DNA of 64,000 bases, from NCBI RefSeq assembly GCF_900111105.1, contig NZ_FOGC01000002.1:186001-250000 (forward strand), in the 5' to 3' direction. The notes under the pieces are model-generated. The model did not search any database. It was given only the letters and a program-made list of their open reading frames with translations, and was not told the DNA's origin. Below, piece by piece: positions 29,394-37,003 of this stretch. The position numbers and the translations under genes were made by a program. Position 1 is the first letter of the stretch. Each line of letters begins with the position of its first letter. The DNA is from Rosenbergiella nectarea. GTDB lineage: Bacteria > Pseudomonadota > Gammaproteobacteria > Enterobacterales > Enterobacteriaceae.

Positions 29394-29479
29394 GGCGTTA
29401 CAGTGAGCACCGCCATTCTGAATGGGCTGTGGTATGATAGGCGGAAAATGTTAAACAAATCGAGCTTGGAGTTGCTGGC

Positions 29480-30904
29480 ATGAAGGTTTCACTGCCTGAA
29501 TTTAATCGTGCAGGAGTATTAGTGATTGGCGATGTAATGCTTGATCGCTATTGGTACGGACCAACACAAAGGATTTCCCCGGAAGCCCCAGTTCCTGTCG
29601 TCAAAGTTGATGAAGTGGAACAGCGTCCTGGTGGCGCAGCCAACGTTGCAATGAATGTTGCTTCACTGGGTGCGGCATCACGCATCATCGGTTTAACGGG
29701 TGAAGACGAGGCGGCTGAACAGCTTAATACGGCATTGGCGCAAGTGGGCGTCGATTGCCAGTTTGTGGCACTCGCGACCCATCCTACGATCACCAAGTTA
29801 AGGGTACTTTCCCGTAATCAGCAACTCATCCGATTGGATTTTGAAGAGCCATTCGATCGGCAACAGAGCAAGAAAATTGCCGAGCGCATGCCCCTTGCCC
29901 TCGATAATGTCGGTGCGGTGGTTTTATCGGATTACGCTAAAGGCGCACTAGCGGATATTCAACCGCTGATCACGCAAGCGAGAGAGGCAGGCATTCCCGT
30001 GCTTATCGACCCTAAAGGTCACGATTTTTCACGCTACCGTGGCGCGACCTTATTAACACCGAATTTGTCAGAGTTTGAAGCGGTGGTGGGGAAATGTCAT
30101 AGCGAACAGCAGTTAGTCGAAAAAGGGATGGCGTTGTTGGAAAGCTGCCAACTGAGTGCTCTATTAGTCACGCGTTCTGAGCAAGGTATGACGCTATTAC
30201 AACCGAACAAGGCTCCACTACACCTTCCTACCCAAGCGCAAGAAGTGTTCGATGTCACAGGAGCGGGGGATACGGTAATCGGGGTATTAGCGGCCTCGTT
30301 AGCGAATGGCTGTACTTTGGAAGAGGCGAGTTTCCTGGCGAATACGGCAGCCGGGATTGTGGTGGGAAAACTCGGTACCTCCACCGTAACACCGATTGAG
30401 CTGGAAAATGTTTTGCATGCTCGCCCCGAAGACGGGTTTGGTATTATGAGCCAGTCAACCCTGCAGAAAGCTTTGGACGCGGCGCGTCAGCGTGGTGAGA
30501 AAATCGTCATGACCAATGGCTGTTTCGATATTTTGCATGCCGGCCATGTCTCCTATTTAACCCACGCCCGTAAGTTGGGTGACCGATTAATTGTAGCGGT
30601 AAATAGCGATGCTTCCACGGCGCGACTGAAAGGACCCACCCGTCCTATCAATAAACTCGAGAACCGGATGATTGTGCTAGGGGCCTTAGGGGCGGTCGAC
30701 TGGGTGATCCCTTTTGAAGAAGAGACTCCACAGCGTTTAATCGCAGAATTGTTACCTGATTTGCTGGTGAAAGGCGGTGATTATCGTCCTGAAGAAGTAG
30801 CAGGTGGCGCAGAGGTCATCGCCAATGGTGGTGAAGTTCGGATTCTAAATTTTGAAGAAGGCTTATCGACCACCAATATCATCAAAAAGATCACGAGCCA
30901 TTAG
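29480..30904 (+). CDS. hldE: Bifunctional heptose 7-phosphate kinase / heptose 1-phosphate adenylyltransferase
   Basis: HldE makes ADP-heptose for the lipopolysaccharide inner core. The 474-residue product (E. coli 477) joins a ribokinase-like kinase (about 1-318; [15 protein letters not shown] near the start and [20 protein letters not shown] with the catalytic Asp) to a nucleotidyltransferase (about 340-474; [21 protein letters not shown] with the HxGH motif). It begins 86 bases after glnE. A hairpin follows, and ubiK converges on it. Confidence 0.97.
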   Translation: MKVSLPEFNRAGVLVIGDVMLDRYWYGPTQRISPEAPVPVVKVDEVEQRPGGAANVAMNVASLGAASRIIGLTGEDEAAEQLNTALAQVGVDCQFVALATHPTITKLRVLSRNQQLIRLDFEEPFDRQQSKKIAERMPLALDNVGAVVLSDYAKGALADIQPLITQAREAGIPVLIDPKGHDFSRYRGATLLTPNLSEFEAVVGKCHSEQQLVEKGMALLESCQLSALLVTRSEQGMTLLQPNKAPLHLPTQAQEVFDVTGAGDTVIGVLAASLANGCTLEEASFLANTAAGIVVGKLGTSTVTPIELENVLHARPEDGFGIMSQSTLQKALDAARQRGEKIVMTNGCFDILHAGHVSYLTHARKLGDRLIVAVNSDASTARLKGPTRPINKLENRMIVLGALGAVDWVIPFEEETPQRLIAELLPDLLVKGGDYRPEEVAGGAEVIANGGEVRILNFEEGLSTTNIIKKITSH

Positions 30905-30914
30905 TCGATAATAA

Positions 30915-30939
30915 GACGTCGCCAAGAATAGGCGACGTC
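30915..30939. terminator. Hairpin between hldE and ubiK
   Basis: GACGTCGCC pairs with GGCGACGTC over a seven-base loop between the convergent genes. There is no strong T run, so its strength is unclear; it may serve both directions. Confidence 0.55.
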
Positions 30940-30946
30940 AACGCGA

Positions 30947-31270
30947 TTAGTCGTGCTTCACGTCCGGTACGATCGGTGTTTCGTTAGAAACGTCTGCTGG
31001 GCTGACTTCTTGCGGTTCTGTGCCAGCGGCTTGTTTGCCTTCAAGTGCATCAAGGCGCTTCTCTAATAAAGCCAACTTCTCTCTGGTACGCACTAAGACT
31101 TGTGTTTGTACATCAAACTCATCGCGATTGACCAACTCCATACGGCTGAGCTGGGCTTGGAGCACTTGACGAATTTTCTTTTCAACGTCATCACCAAGAT
31201 TACGAATTCCCTGAGGTAAGGAGTCTTGAACTTGGCGAGCGATTTGTTCAATTTTTTTTGCGTCAATCAT
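30947..31270 (-). CDS. ubiK: Ubiquinone biosynthesis accessory factor UbiK
   Basis: UbiK (YqiC) helps aerobic ubiquinone synthesis, binding UbiJ and lipids. The 107-residue product starts [20 protein letters not shown], continues with [30 protein letters not shown], and has a C-terminal coiled coil [18 protein letters not shown]. It is about ten residues longer than E. coli UbiK (96), the extra being an acidic, unordered tail. It lies between hldE and the ribB riboswitch, the usual place. Confidence 0.94.
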   Translation of the reverse strand: MIDAKKIEQIARQVQDSLPQGIRNLGDDVEKKIRQVLQAQLSRMELVNRDEFDVQTQVLVRTREKLALLEKRLDALEGKQAAGTEPQEVSPADVSNETPIVPDVKHD

Positions 31271-31450
31271 AATTATTTCCCGAGGTTAACGCCGGAGTCA
31301 CTCTGAGAATTCTGGCGTGCAGGCTGTAGGTCACTTAAGTGTAATCGCTAATCGGTTATGGCGAAACCTAATTTTCAGCACACGAAAAGCCAATTTTGGA
31401 CTTAGCGCTTGATTGCGCATTGATAATTTTGCCGATATAGTGAAGAGGCT

Positions 31451-31600
31451 TATTCTCAGGGCGGGGCGCAATTCCCCACCGGCGGTAAATCAGTCATTCT
31501 GAAAGCCCGCGAGCGCTTTACCCATTGTGGTGAAGGTCAGCAGATCCGGTGCAAATCCGGGGCCGACGGTAATAGTCCGGACGGGAGAGGGTAAAGATAC
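31451..31600 (+). ncRNA. FMN riboswitch (RFN element) of ribB
   Basis: The leader of ribB contains the conserved RFN blocks: TCTCAGGGCGGGGCG followed by TTCCCCACCGGCGGTAA, then AGCCCGCGAGCG, GGTCAGCAGATCCGGTG, TCCGGGGCCGACGG and a closing TCCGGACGGGAGAGG. FMN binding should reduce ribB expression. About 100 bases with a T-rich stretch separate it from the ribB ATG. Confidence 0.96.
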
Positions 31601-31701
31601 TGTTCCGATCACTACGATCTCTGCTGTATTACTACGTCTATCGACGTCACTCCTATGCCCTGATTCTGGTAATTTTATTAATATATATAGGATTTTTTAC
31701 C

Positions 31702-32361
31702 ATGAATCAGAACACACTTTTATCTGAATTCGGCACGCCAGAACAGCGTGTAGAGTTGGCCTTACAGGCACTTCGTGAAAACCGAGGCGTTATGGTTTTA
31801 GACCACGAAGATCGCGAAAATGAAGCCGACATGATTTTTGCTGCGCAAAGTATGACCGTGGAGCAGATGGCGCTAACCATTCGCCACGGTAGCGGTATTG
31901 TTTGCCTGTGCATCACTGAGCAACGGCGTAAACAGCTGGCGCTACCGATGATGGTTGAGCATAATTCGAGTGCCTACGGTACCGGATTTACGGTGACCAT
32001 CGAAGCGGCTCAGGGGGTGACCACGGGTGTTTCTGCGGCTGACCGCTTAACCACTGTACGTGCAGCCATTGCTGATAATGCTGTTCCAGGTGACCTTAAC
32101 CGTCCAGGCCATGTATTTCCTTTACGTGCGCGTGAAGGTGGAGTGCTAACCCGTGGTGGTCACACCGAAGCGACTATCGATTTAGTCAGACTCGCCGGTT
32201 ATGCCCCAGCAGGGGTATTGTGTGAATTAACCAATGACGATGGCACCATGGCGCGTGCGCCGGAAGCGATTATTTTTGCTAAGCAGCATAATATGCCTGT
32301 AGTGACCATTGATGATCTGGTGGCATGGCGCCAACAGCATGATCAACAAAAAGCGGTCTAA
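31702..32361 (+). CDS. ribB: 3,4-dihydroxy-2-butanone-4-phosphate synthase
   Basis: RibB converts ribulose 5-phosphate to the four-carbon precursor of riboflavin. The 219-residue product (E. coli 217) has the metal and substrate loop [18 protein letters not shown], the central [37 protein letters not shown] and [14 protein letters not shown]. It lies behind the FMN riboswitch. The accessory island begins about 115 bases after its stop. Confidence 0.98.
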   Translation: MNQNTLLSEFGTPEQRVELALQALRENRGVMVLDHEDRENEADMIFAAQSMTVEQMALTIRHGSGIVCLCITEQRRKQLALPMMVEHNSSAYGTGFTVTIEAAQGVTTGVSAADRLTTVRAAIADNAVPGDLNRPGHVFPLRAREGGVLTRGGHTEATIDLVRLAGYAPAGVLCELTNDDGTMARAPEAIIFAKQHNMPVVTIDDLVAWRQQHDQQKAV

Positions 32362-32475
32362 GCTTACAGAATAATCGGTGGGCCTACTGCTATCGACTTA
32401 GGGCTAGTATTAGCTTTAGGTGGGTAGCATTAGGCCTTTATCATTATTAATATCACTACATTAGACATCTAAAAG

Positions 32476-32560
32476 ATAAACCGCATGCCGACCGTCAAAG
32501 TAATGAAATCCCCTGCATAATATTTTCATGAGTGACGGGTTCGAGCAGGTAGTCGAGTCC
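32476..32560. repeat. Cassette repeat B, copy 1 (end of orphan immunity gene)
   Basis: This 85-base block matches 33618-33702 almost base for base. It covers the last codons of the immunity gene (LLEPVTHENIMQGISLL) and 19 bases past its stop. It is the downstream border shared by the two toxin-immunity cassettes. Confidence 0.88.
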
Positions 32561-32950
32561 ACCATCTACTAGAAACAGTGTAATAATAAAAATAAAAAAG
32601 ATATAGAGAAAATACGTTTTAAATAAAAAATGTTTTATGATGAATTTCTGAGTTGCAATCAGTATTTTCTTTATAAAATCAAACTCTTCTTTAGATATTG
32701 TCTTTAGCCAACGGTCATTAGCATCGTAGGTTTCTATTTTTAATAATCTCCCATACACACCTAACCGTATACGGGACCAATATTTACGTGGGTAATTTTC
32801 CAGCCAATAGAAGTTTGGATATTTTCTAAATCTTTTATAATGGTCATTATCTAACTTTTTAAAAATAGGTGAGGTTTTTTTATCATATATATGAATTATA
32901 ATTAATAACGATATAATGGCTACGCCAATAATTAATTTATGGATACTCAT
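32495..32950 (-). CDS. Orphan immunity-like membrane protein of the second cassette
   Basis: A 151-residue protein with an N-terminal membrane helix (KLIIGVAIISLLIIIHIY), a central basic and aromatic region, and one or two C-terminal helices (FLYIFFIFIITLFLV). It ends in the same 22 residues as the immunity protein at 33637-34080. The rest is only loosely alike (both have a WG/GVYG element followed by SKEEFDFIK or SEEEYNFIK), as expected for immunity proteins fitted to different toxin tips. The ATG at 32950 overlaps the end of the toxin-tip frame by 14 bases. Its role as immunity protein is inferred from position and architecture. Confidence 0.7.
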   Translation of the reverse strand: MSIHKLIIGVAIISLLIIIHIYDKKTSPIFKKLDNDHYKRFRKYPNFYWLENYPRKYWSRIRLGVYGRLLKIETYDANDRWLKTISKEEFDFIKKILIATQKFIIKHFLFKTYFLYIFFIFIITLFLVDGGLDYLLEPVTHENIMQGISLL

Positions 32951-33215
32951 CTTTTTTCTCGATTATATTATATAAAATATCACCCACCGATTCGCCAAAA
33001 TAAGTGCCTGCTCCGGTTCCTATTATACTTAAGCCAACAGCGCAGCCTACAATATTCCAAGGCCCGGTAATTCCTAACGCAATACATATTGGTGCCCCCA
33101 AAGCCCCACCGGCAATACCCCCCGTAAATTTTCCTATCTCTCTAAATGTGGTCTGCTTACACTCGCTTACTCTCCCTACCGAGCAGGCATTATAGATTTC
33201 ATTCGCCGAATACAT
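32937..33215 (-). pseudogene. Orphan toxin tip (C-terminal fragment) of the second cassette
   Basis: A 92-residue frame starting at an internal ATG. It begins MYSANEIYNACSVGRVSECK, identical to residues near the C terminus of the full toxin, then diverges after GKFTG into a different glycine-rich hydrophobic tip (GGALGAPICIALGIT, then VGLSIIGTGAGTYFGESVG). Similarity to the full toxin continues upstream of the ATG to about 33251 and then stops, with an in-frame TAA just beyond, so the long N-terminal part is missing. It looks like a silent, replaceable toxin tip rather than a complete gene. The immunity-like gene overlaps its end. Confidence 0.72.
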
Positions 33216-33251
33216 CGCACTAAACGCAATACCTACGTAACCCTTTGTTTT
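33096..33251. repeat. Cassette repeat A, copy 1 (start of orphan toxin tip)
   Basis: A 156-base block nearly identical to 34223-34378 in the full toxin gene. It carries the conserved lead-in of the toxin tip and ends abruptly at 33251 in unlike, AT-rich DNA. Long enough to support homologous recombination. Confidence 0.88.
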
Positions 33252-33617
33252 AATTGGTTATGTTTTTTATATTTGTTGCAGCCCCTCTGAAGGTCGCTAG
33301 CGAAGAAGGGGCCCTGCGTAGTACTGGTACCCGGATTTTTATTGCCAGCAGCTCTGTTATCCAGTGTGAACATTGGTAGCTAAAATTATTGCCAAGGTGC
33401 TATCAACTCACGCAACGCTTTGCAGAAAGCTTCAAAAGCCCAGCGGCTGGTACGACCCGAGCGCGATAATTTTAATATCTTCCTTTTACGATAACCTGGA
33501 CCAATTAATTCATTACCTACAGATGAATGGCCACAGCAGAGAGGTCCTAGTTACATCACCGACACGGCGACTTTTGTGCAGCATTAACATGGCAATTAGT
33601 CCACGGCCAACTAAATA
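33252..33617. other. Spacer between the two toxin-immunity cassettes
   Basis: About 365 bases separate repeat A of the orphan cassette from repeat B of the main one. Several short frames are present on both strands, none with a ribosome site or recognisable product. Composition is less AT-rich than the cassettes. It may be the remains of older cassettes or of a mobile element. Confidence 0.4.
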
Positions 33618-33702
33618 ATAAACCGCATGCCGACCGTCAAAGTAATGAAATTCCCTGCATAATATTTTCATGAGTGACGGGTTCGAGCAGGTAGTCGAGT
33701 CC
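33618..33702. repeat. Cassette repeat B, copy 2 (end of main immunity gene)
   Basis: The 85-base partner of 32476-32560, at the 3' end of the main immunity gene and just beyond its stop. It borders a run of eight C (33701-33708) found only in this copy. Confidence 0.88.
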
Positions 33703-34080
33703 CCCCCCAAAGAGAAAAATAGCTATAGTGGCCAAGCCGATAGCGTAAAGAAGGCAACGACGAATTAACATTTCACGTAAAATTTTCTTTTGTAACTCTG
33801 CAGGCGCTTCTTTTATGAAATTATATTCTTCTTCTGAAACGTTACGGAAAAGTCGATGTTTAGGATTGTATTTTTTCTGTGTCAAAATCATTCCGTAAAT
33901 CCCCCATTTCATTATTACAGAAGTAGAACCTCGGTAAGTGTCTAACCAGTGGAGTTGTTGAGGTATCGAAAATCTTTCAAAATAGAGTTTATCTAAAGAG
34001 CGGTATACCTCTGAATTAATTAAAATTAAGATAGCAGGGGAAGCGACCAATAAGATATACAGTGAGTATACCCAGAACAT
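33637..34080 (-). CDS. Putative immunity membrane protein for the main toxin
   Basis: A 147-residue protein with an N-terminal membrane helix (VYSLYILLVASPAILILI), a central soluble part (LHWLDTYRGSTSVIMKWGIYG; SEEEYNFIKEAPAELQKK) and a C-terminal helix (CLLYAIGLATIAIFLFGGGLDYL). The ATG at 34080 is chosen because it lies one base after the toxin stop with AAGGA before it; earlier in-frame starts would overlap the toxin further. Membrane immunity proteins are usual for pore-forming toxins. It shares its last residues with the orphan immunity protein. A G8 tract (coding strand) lies at the FGGG codons. Confidence 0.72.
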   Translation of the reverse strand: MFWVYSLYILLVASPAILILINSEVYRSLDKLYFERFSIPQQLHWLDTYRGSTSVIMKWGIYGMILTQKKYNPKHRLFRNVSEEEYNFIKEAPAELQKKILREMLIRRCLLYAIGLATIAIFLFGGGLDYLLEPVTHENIMQGISLL

Positions 34081-34081
34081 A

Positions 34082-35929
34082 TTATCCTTCAAAAGATTCA
34101 TAAATATCATTACCGATTGATTCGCCCAAGTAACCGCCGCCAATTCCTATTAACGTTCCTAAGGTAATAACACAGCCTGCAGTAGCGTATACATTCGGAA
34201 AGAGCCCGATACAGATACGCATCCCCAAAGCCCCACCAGCAATAACCCCCGTAAATTTTCCTATCTCTCTAAACGTGGTCTGCTTACACTCGCTTACTCT
34301 CCCTACCGAGCAGGCATTATAGATTTCATTCGCCGAATACATCGCACTAAACGCAATACCTACGTAACCCGTTGTTTTCATTATTTTGACGAGCTTACTG
34401 GCATTGTTTAGATGTGTCGCATAGCCAGGGATTTCGGTGGTCCCCGATTTTTTCCAGTGATGGACGATTGATTTAGACGAGAGTCGTAAAGCGGACTTGA
34501 TTTTTTGATCTTGGGGTAGGTCGAACACTTGGCGTAAAAATGAATGCTTGAGTAACGTATCGAGTTCGGAAAAAAGAACCCCACGGCGTAAATAATAGGC
34601 CTCACCCCCCAGAGCAGTGTTGCCCACATAAGTCGATTTATATAATTGGTCGATTTGATTTAAAATTTTATTAATTTTGGTGAAGTAGACTTCACCAACC
34701 GTACCCGTGATACCAACACCTGTTGAGGCAATAGAAGAAAAATGTGACAGAGTGGCGTAATGATCAAGGAAAAAATCGCGGTTAATCCCTTCGTTTTGAA
34801 CCGCCTCTAAGGCGAGTTGGGCAGTCTTTTGGGCGGTGATCAACTGAGCTAGTTCTTCCTCATAAGGGTACTCAGGATCGGCAAGTATTAAAATACTTCC
34901 TGCCTTAATGACGCTATCGTCCGGGCCATTCAATTTTCTAAATAAGTCTATGGCTTCTGAAGGTGACTTATCCGTAAATATCTCATTCACTAATTCGCTT
35001 AGTATCGCGTCTCTATTGGCGATCATAAAACCAAGTGTGTCTCTTTGCTCTACTAACTCGTTGCCATTAATTATCTTTATCAGAGCACTAACCTTCCCTT
35101 CATCGTGAAAGTCGATAGTGCAGGATAACGCCTTAATATTGATAACAGAGAGGCTATGTAAAGAGAGCGATGTATGGCCTGGACTGATGGTACAATTATC
35201 AAGCGATAAGAGAGATTCCCCATCGGAAAACGTTTGATCCGTTCCCCAATAGCCTAAGTCATCGTCGACAAAGTCTTCTTCAGCGTCCATCCTGACCCAC
35301 TCACAGAACTTAACAAAGCTAGAATAGGAATCAGTGCTGTAACTGGAAATACTGACATCGTAACTTTTCATCTCACCGTAGAGAGTGTGGTCAGTAAAAA
35401 ATCTCAGCACAATATCATCCCTATTTTCCTCAGCGATCGCACTTGAAAAGGTAAAGTCTATGGAGGCTTTAAAGCTCTCTATGTTGACGCTGAGGTAGGG
35501 GGGGAAATCGCCAAATTCATCAGGTTTATGTTTAATAAATGACGCATCAGTGTCTAAGGTCGTCGCATAGCTAAGGGAACGGCTATCGCTATATAAATGG
35601 TTATAGGGATTGAATTCGCCATTGCTCTGGTCAGTTTCATCATGACGATTGTAATAATCATCTATCTCTTTTGTAAGTTTCTCTTCTTCAGTAATCAGTT
35701 CCTGTAAAGTACCCTTTAGAATCTGTAATTCATCTGTTTCTTCTACAATTTCAGACTGACTTTCCTGCCACTCATCGATGATATATTCTACGTCATACCT
35801 TTTATCCCTTATTTTATTTAGTTGATCATTGGCTTTATTTACATTAAAAAAATAACTCGAAATTGTAATTTCAAATCCTATTATTCCCTGATTACCTGCA
35901 TCCAAAAGAGGCTTTTTAGTTATGTTCAT
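34082..35929 (-). CDS. Putative polymorphic toxin with pore-forming-like C terminus
   Basis: A 615-residue protein I cannot assign to a named family. The ATG at 35929 follows AAGGAG by five bases. There is no signal peptide. Residues about 30-97 are charged and helical, likely a coiled coil; about 100-330 look beta-rich and acidic; about 340-350 read IKAGSILILADPEYP; about 380-500 are helical. From about 505 (KLVKIMKTTGYVGIAFSA) a hydrophobic and Gly-rich C terminus begins, with GGALG, GTLIGIGGGYLGESIG and paired cysteines, as in glycine-zipper pore formers. Residues 518-569 lie in repeat A and 570-615 are the variable tip. Such tips occur in effectors of type VI secretion, from memory of the family pattern; no PAAR, Rhs, CdiA or colicin translocation domain is present, so delivery is unknown. 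Confidence 0.65.
   Translation of the reverse strand: MNITKKPLLDAGNQGIIGFEITISSYFFNVNKANDQLNKIRDKRYDVEYIIDEWQESQSEIVEETDELQILKGTLQELITEEEKLTKEIDDYYNRHDETDQSNGEFNPYNHLYSDSRSLSYATTLDTDASFIKHKPDEFGDFPPYLSVNIESFKASIDFTFSSAIAEENRDDIVLRFFTDHTLYGEMKSYDVSISSYSTDSYSSFVKFCEWVRMDAEEDFVDDDLGYWGTDQTFSDGESLLSLDNCTISPGHTSLSLHSLSVINIKALSCTIDFHDEGKVSALIKIINGNELVEQRDTLGFMIANRDAILSELVNEIFTDKSPSEAIDLFRKLNGPDDSVIKAGSILILADPEYPYEEELAQLITAQKTAQLALEAVQNEGINRDFFLDHYATLSHFSSIASTGVGITGTVGEVYFTKINKILNQIDQLYKSTYVGNTALGGEAYYLRRGVLFSELDTLLKHSFLRQVFDLPQDQKIKSALRLSSKSIVHHWKKSGTTEIPGYATHLNNASKLVKIMKTTGYVGIAFSAMYSANEIYNACSVGRVSECKQTTFREIGKFTGVIAGGALGMRICIGLFPNVYATAGCVITLGTLIGIGGGYLGESIGNDIYESFEG
34223..34378. repeat. Cassette repeat A, copy 2 (inside the full toxin gene)
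   Basis: The 156-base partner of 33096-33251. It encodes the conserved stretch just before the variable toxin tip. Confidence 0.88.
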
Positions 35930-36166
35930 AATCACTCCTTGATTAGCTCAGCTTTTTATACCCATTTATAAAGAGCAATTTTACTAGACAGGTCTCAATA
36001 AAGGAGGTCGAAATTTGTTCAATATCAAAATTTCGTTAATAAATAATAAATCCACCCAAAAAACCGATATTCAATTTTTTTGAAAATGATCATCACTACT
36101 CGCTAGGTGTGTTTTTTATTTAGCGGCGTATCCTAGGCTCAAATTATTTAAAATAGGATATTTATT
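35930..36166. promoter_or_regulatory. Divergent promoter region between the toxin gene and ygiD
   Basis: These 237 very AT-rich bases lie between divergent starts. They should carry promoters for both transcripts, but no box is clear enough to name. The right edge of the accessory island probably falls here. Confidence 0.45.
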
Positions 36167-36949
36167 ATGACTCCGCGCATGCCAGCACTGTTTCTTGGCC
36201 ATGGCAATCCCATGCATGCCATTCAAGAAAATCGTTATACCGACGTATGGCGGCAACTCGGGGAACAATTGCCTCGACCTAAAGCAATCCTCGTTATTTC
36301 GGCACATTGGGTGACGAGAGGCACAGCCGTGACGGCGATGAGCCACCCTAGAACGATCCACGATTTTGGCCAATTTCCTCAGGCGTTATTCGATATGCAA
36401 TACCCTGCGGCGGGTGATCCGCCATTAGCGGAAAAGGTTAAACAACAACTTGGCGCGTCGAATATAAAGCTGGACCATCAATGGGGGCTGGATCACGGCA
36501 CCTGGGGGGTACTGGTAAAAATGTATCCTAAAGCTGATATTCCTGTGGTGCAATTGAGCCTGGATGCCGCGTTATCGCCTGAAGAACACTATCAGCTGGG
36601 TCAACAATTGTCTTCGCTTCGCGACGAAGGCGTACTATTACTGGCGAGTGGCAATACTGTGCATAATTTATCAATGGCGCGCTGGGGAAAAGAGGGCGGT
36701 ATCTATCCTTGGGCGGAAGATTTTGATCAGCGAGTGCAAGAGGCTTTAGGATCTGCAACCGGCGACAGCCATCATCCTTTAGTCGACTATATGCAGTTTC
36801 CCGGCGCACAGCTGGCCAATCCGACCCCTGAACACTTTCTACCTTTATTGTATATTTTGGGCGCGGCACGTGCCGATGACCAAATAACAGTACCCGTGAC
36901 GGGAATGGATATGGGCAGTATTAGTATGACAAGTGTATTAGTGCAGTGA
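36167..36949 (+). CDS. ygiD: 4,5-DOPA-extradiol-dioxygenase-like protein YgiD
   Basis: A 260-residue protein of the LigB/DODA family, zinc-dependent ring-opening dioxygenases; E. coli YgiD acts on L-DOPA. It has RMPALFLGHGNPM with the first metal His, VISAHWVTRGTAVTAM with the second, LDHGTWGVL, and ASGNTVHNL near residue 165. It is shorter than E. coli YgiD (271) at the N terminus. It is convergent with tolC, with a shared hairpin between. Confidence 0.92.
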   Translation: MTPRMPALFLGHGNPMHAIQENRYTDVWRQLGEQLPRPKAILVISAHWVTRGTAVTAMSHPRTIHDFGQFPQALFDMQYPAAGDPPLAEKVKQQLGASNIKLDHQWGLDHGTWGVLVKMYPKADIPVVQLSLDAALSPEEHYQLGQQLSSLRDEGVLLLASGNTVHNLSMARWGKEGGIYPWAEDFDQRVQEALGSATGDSHHPLVDYMQFPGAQLANPTPEHFLPLLYILGAARADDQITVPVTGMDMGSISMTSVLVQ

Positions 36950-36960
36950 GAGACCAAGCT

Positions 36961-36994
36961 AACGTTGGCAAATTCTGAAGACTTTGCCAACGTT
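36961..36994. terminator. Hairpin between ygiD and tolC
   Basis: A perfect 12-bp stem (AACGTTGGCAAA with TTTGCCAACGTT) with a ten-base loop lies between the convergent genes, ending ten bases before the tolC stop. No long T run follows on either strand, so it is a probable bidirectional terminator. Confidence 0.65.
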
Positions 36995-37003
36995 ATCATC
37001 TAA

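Noticed and set aside
33373-33618. Open frame in the spacer between toxin cassettes
   Set aside because: Starts without a ribosome site, overlaps cassette repeat B in part, and has no recognisable features.
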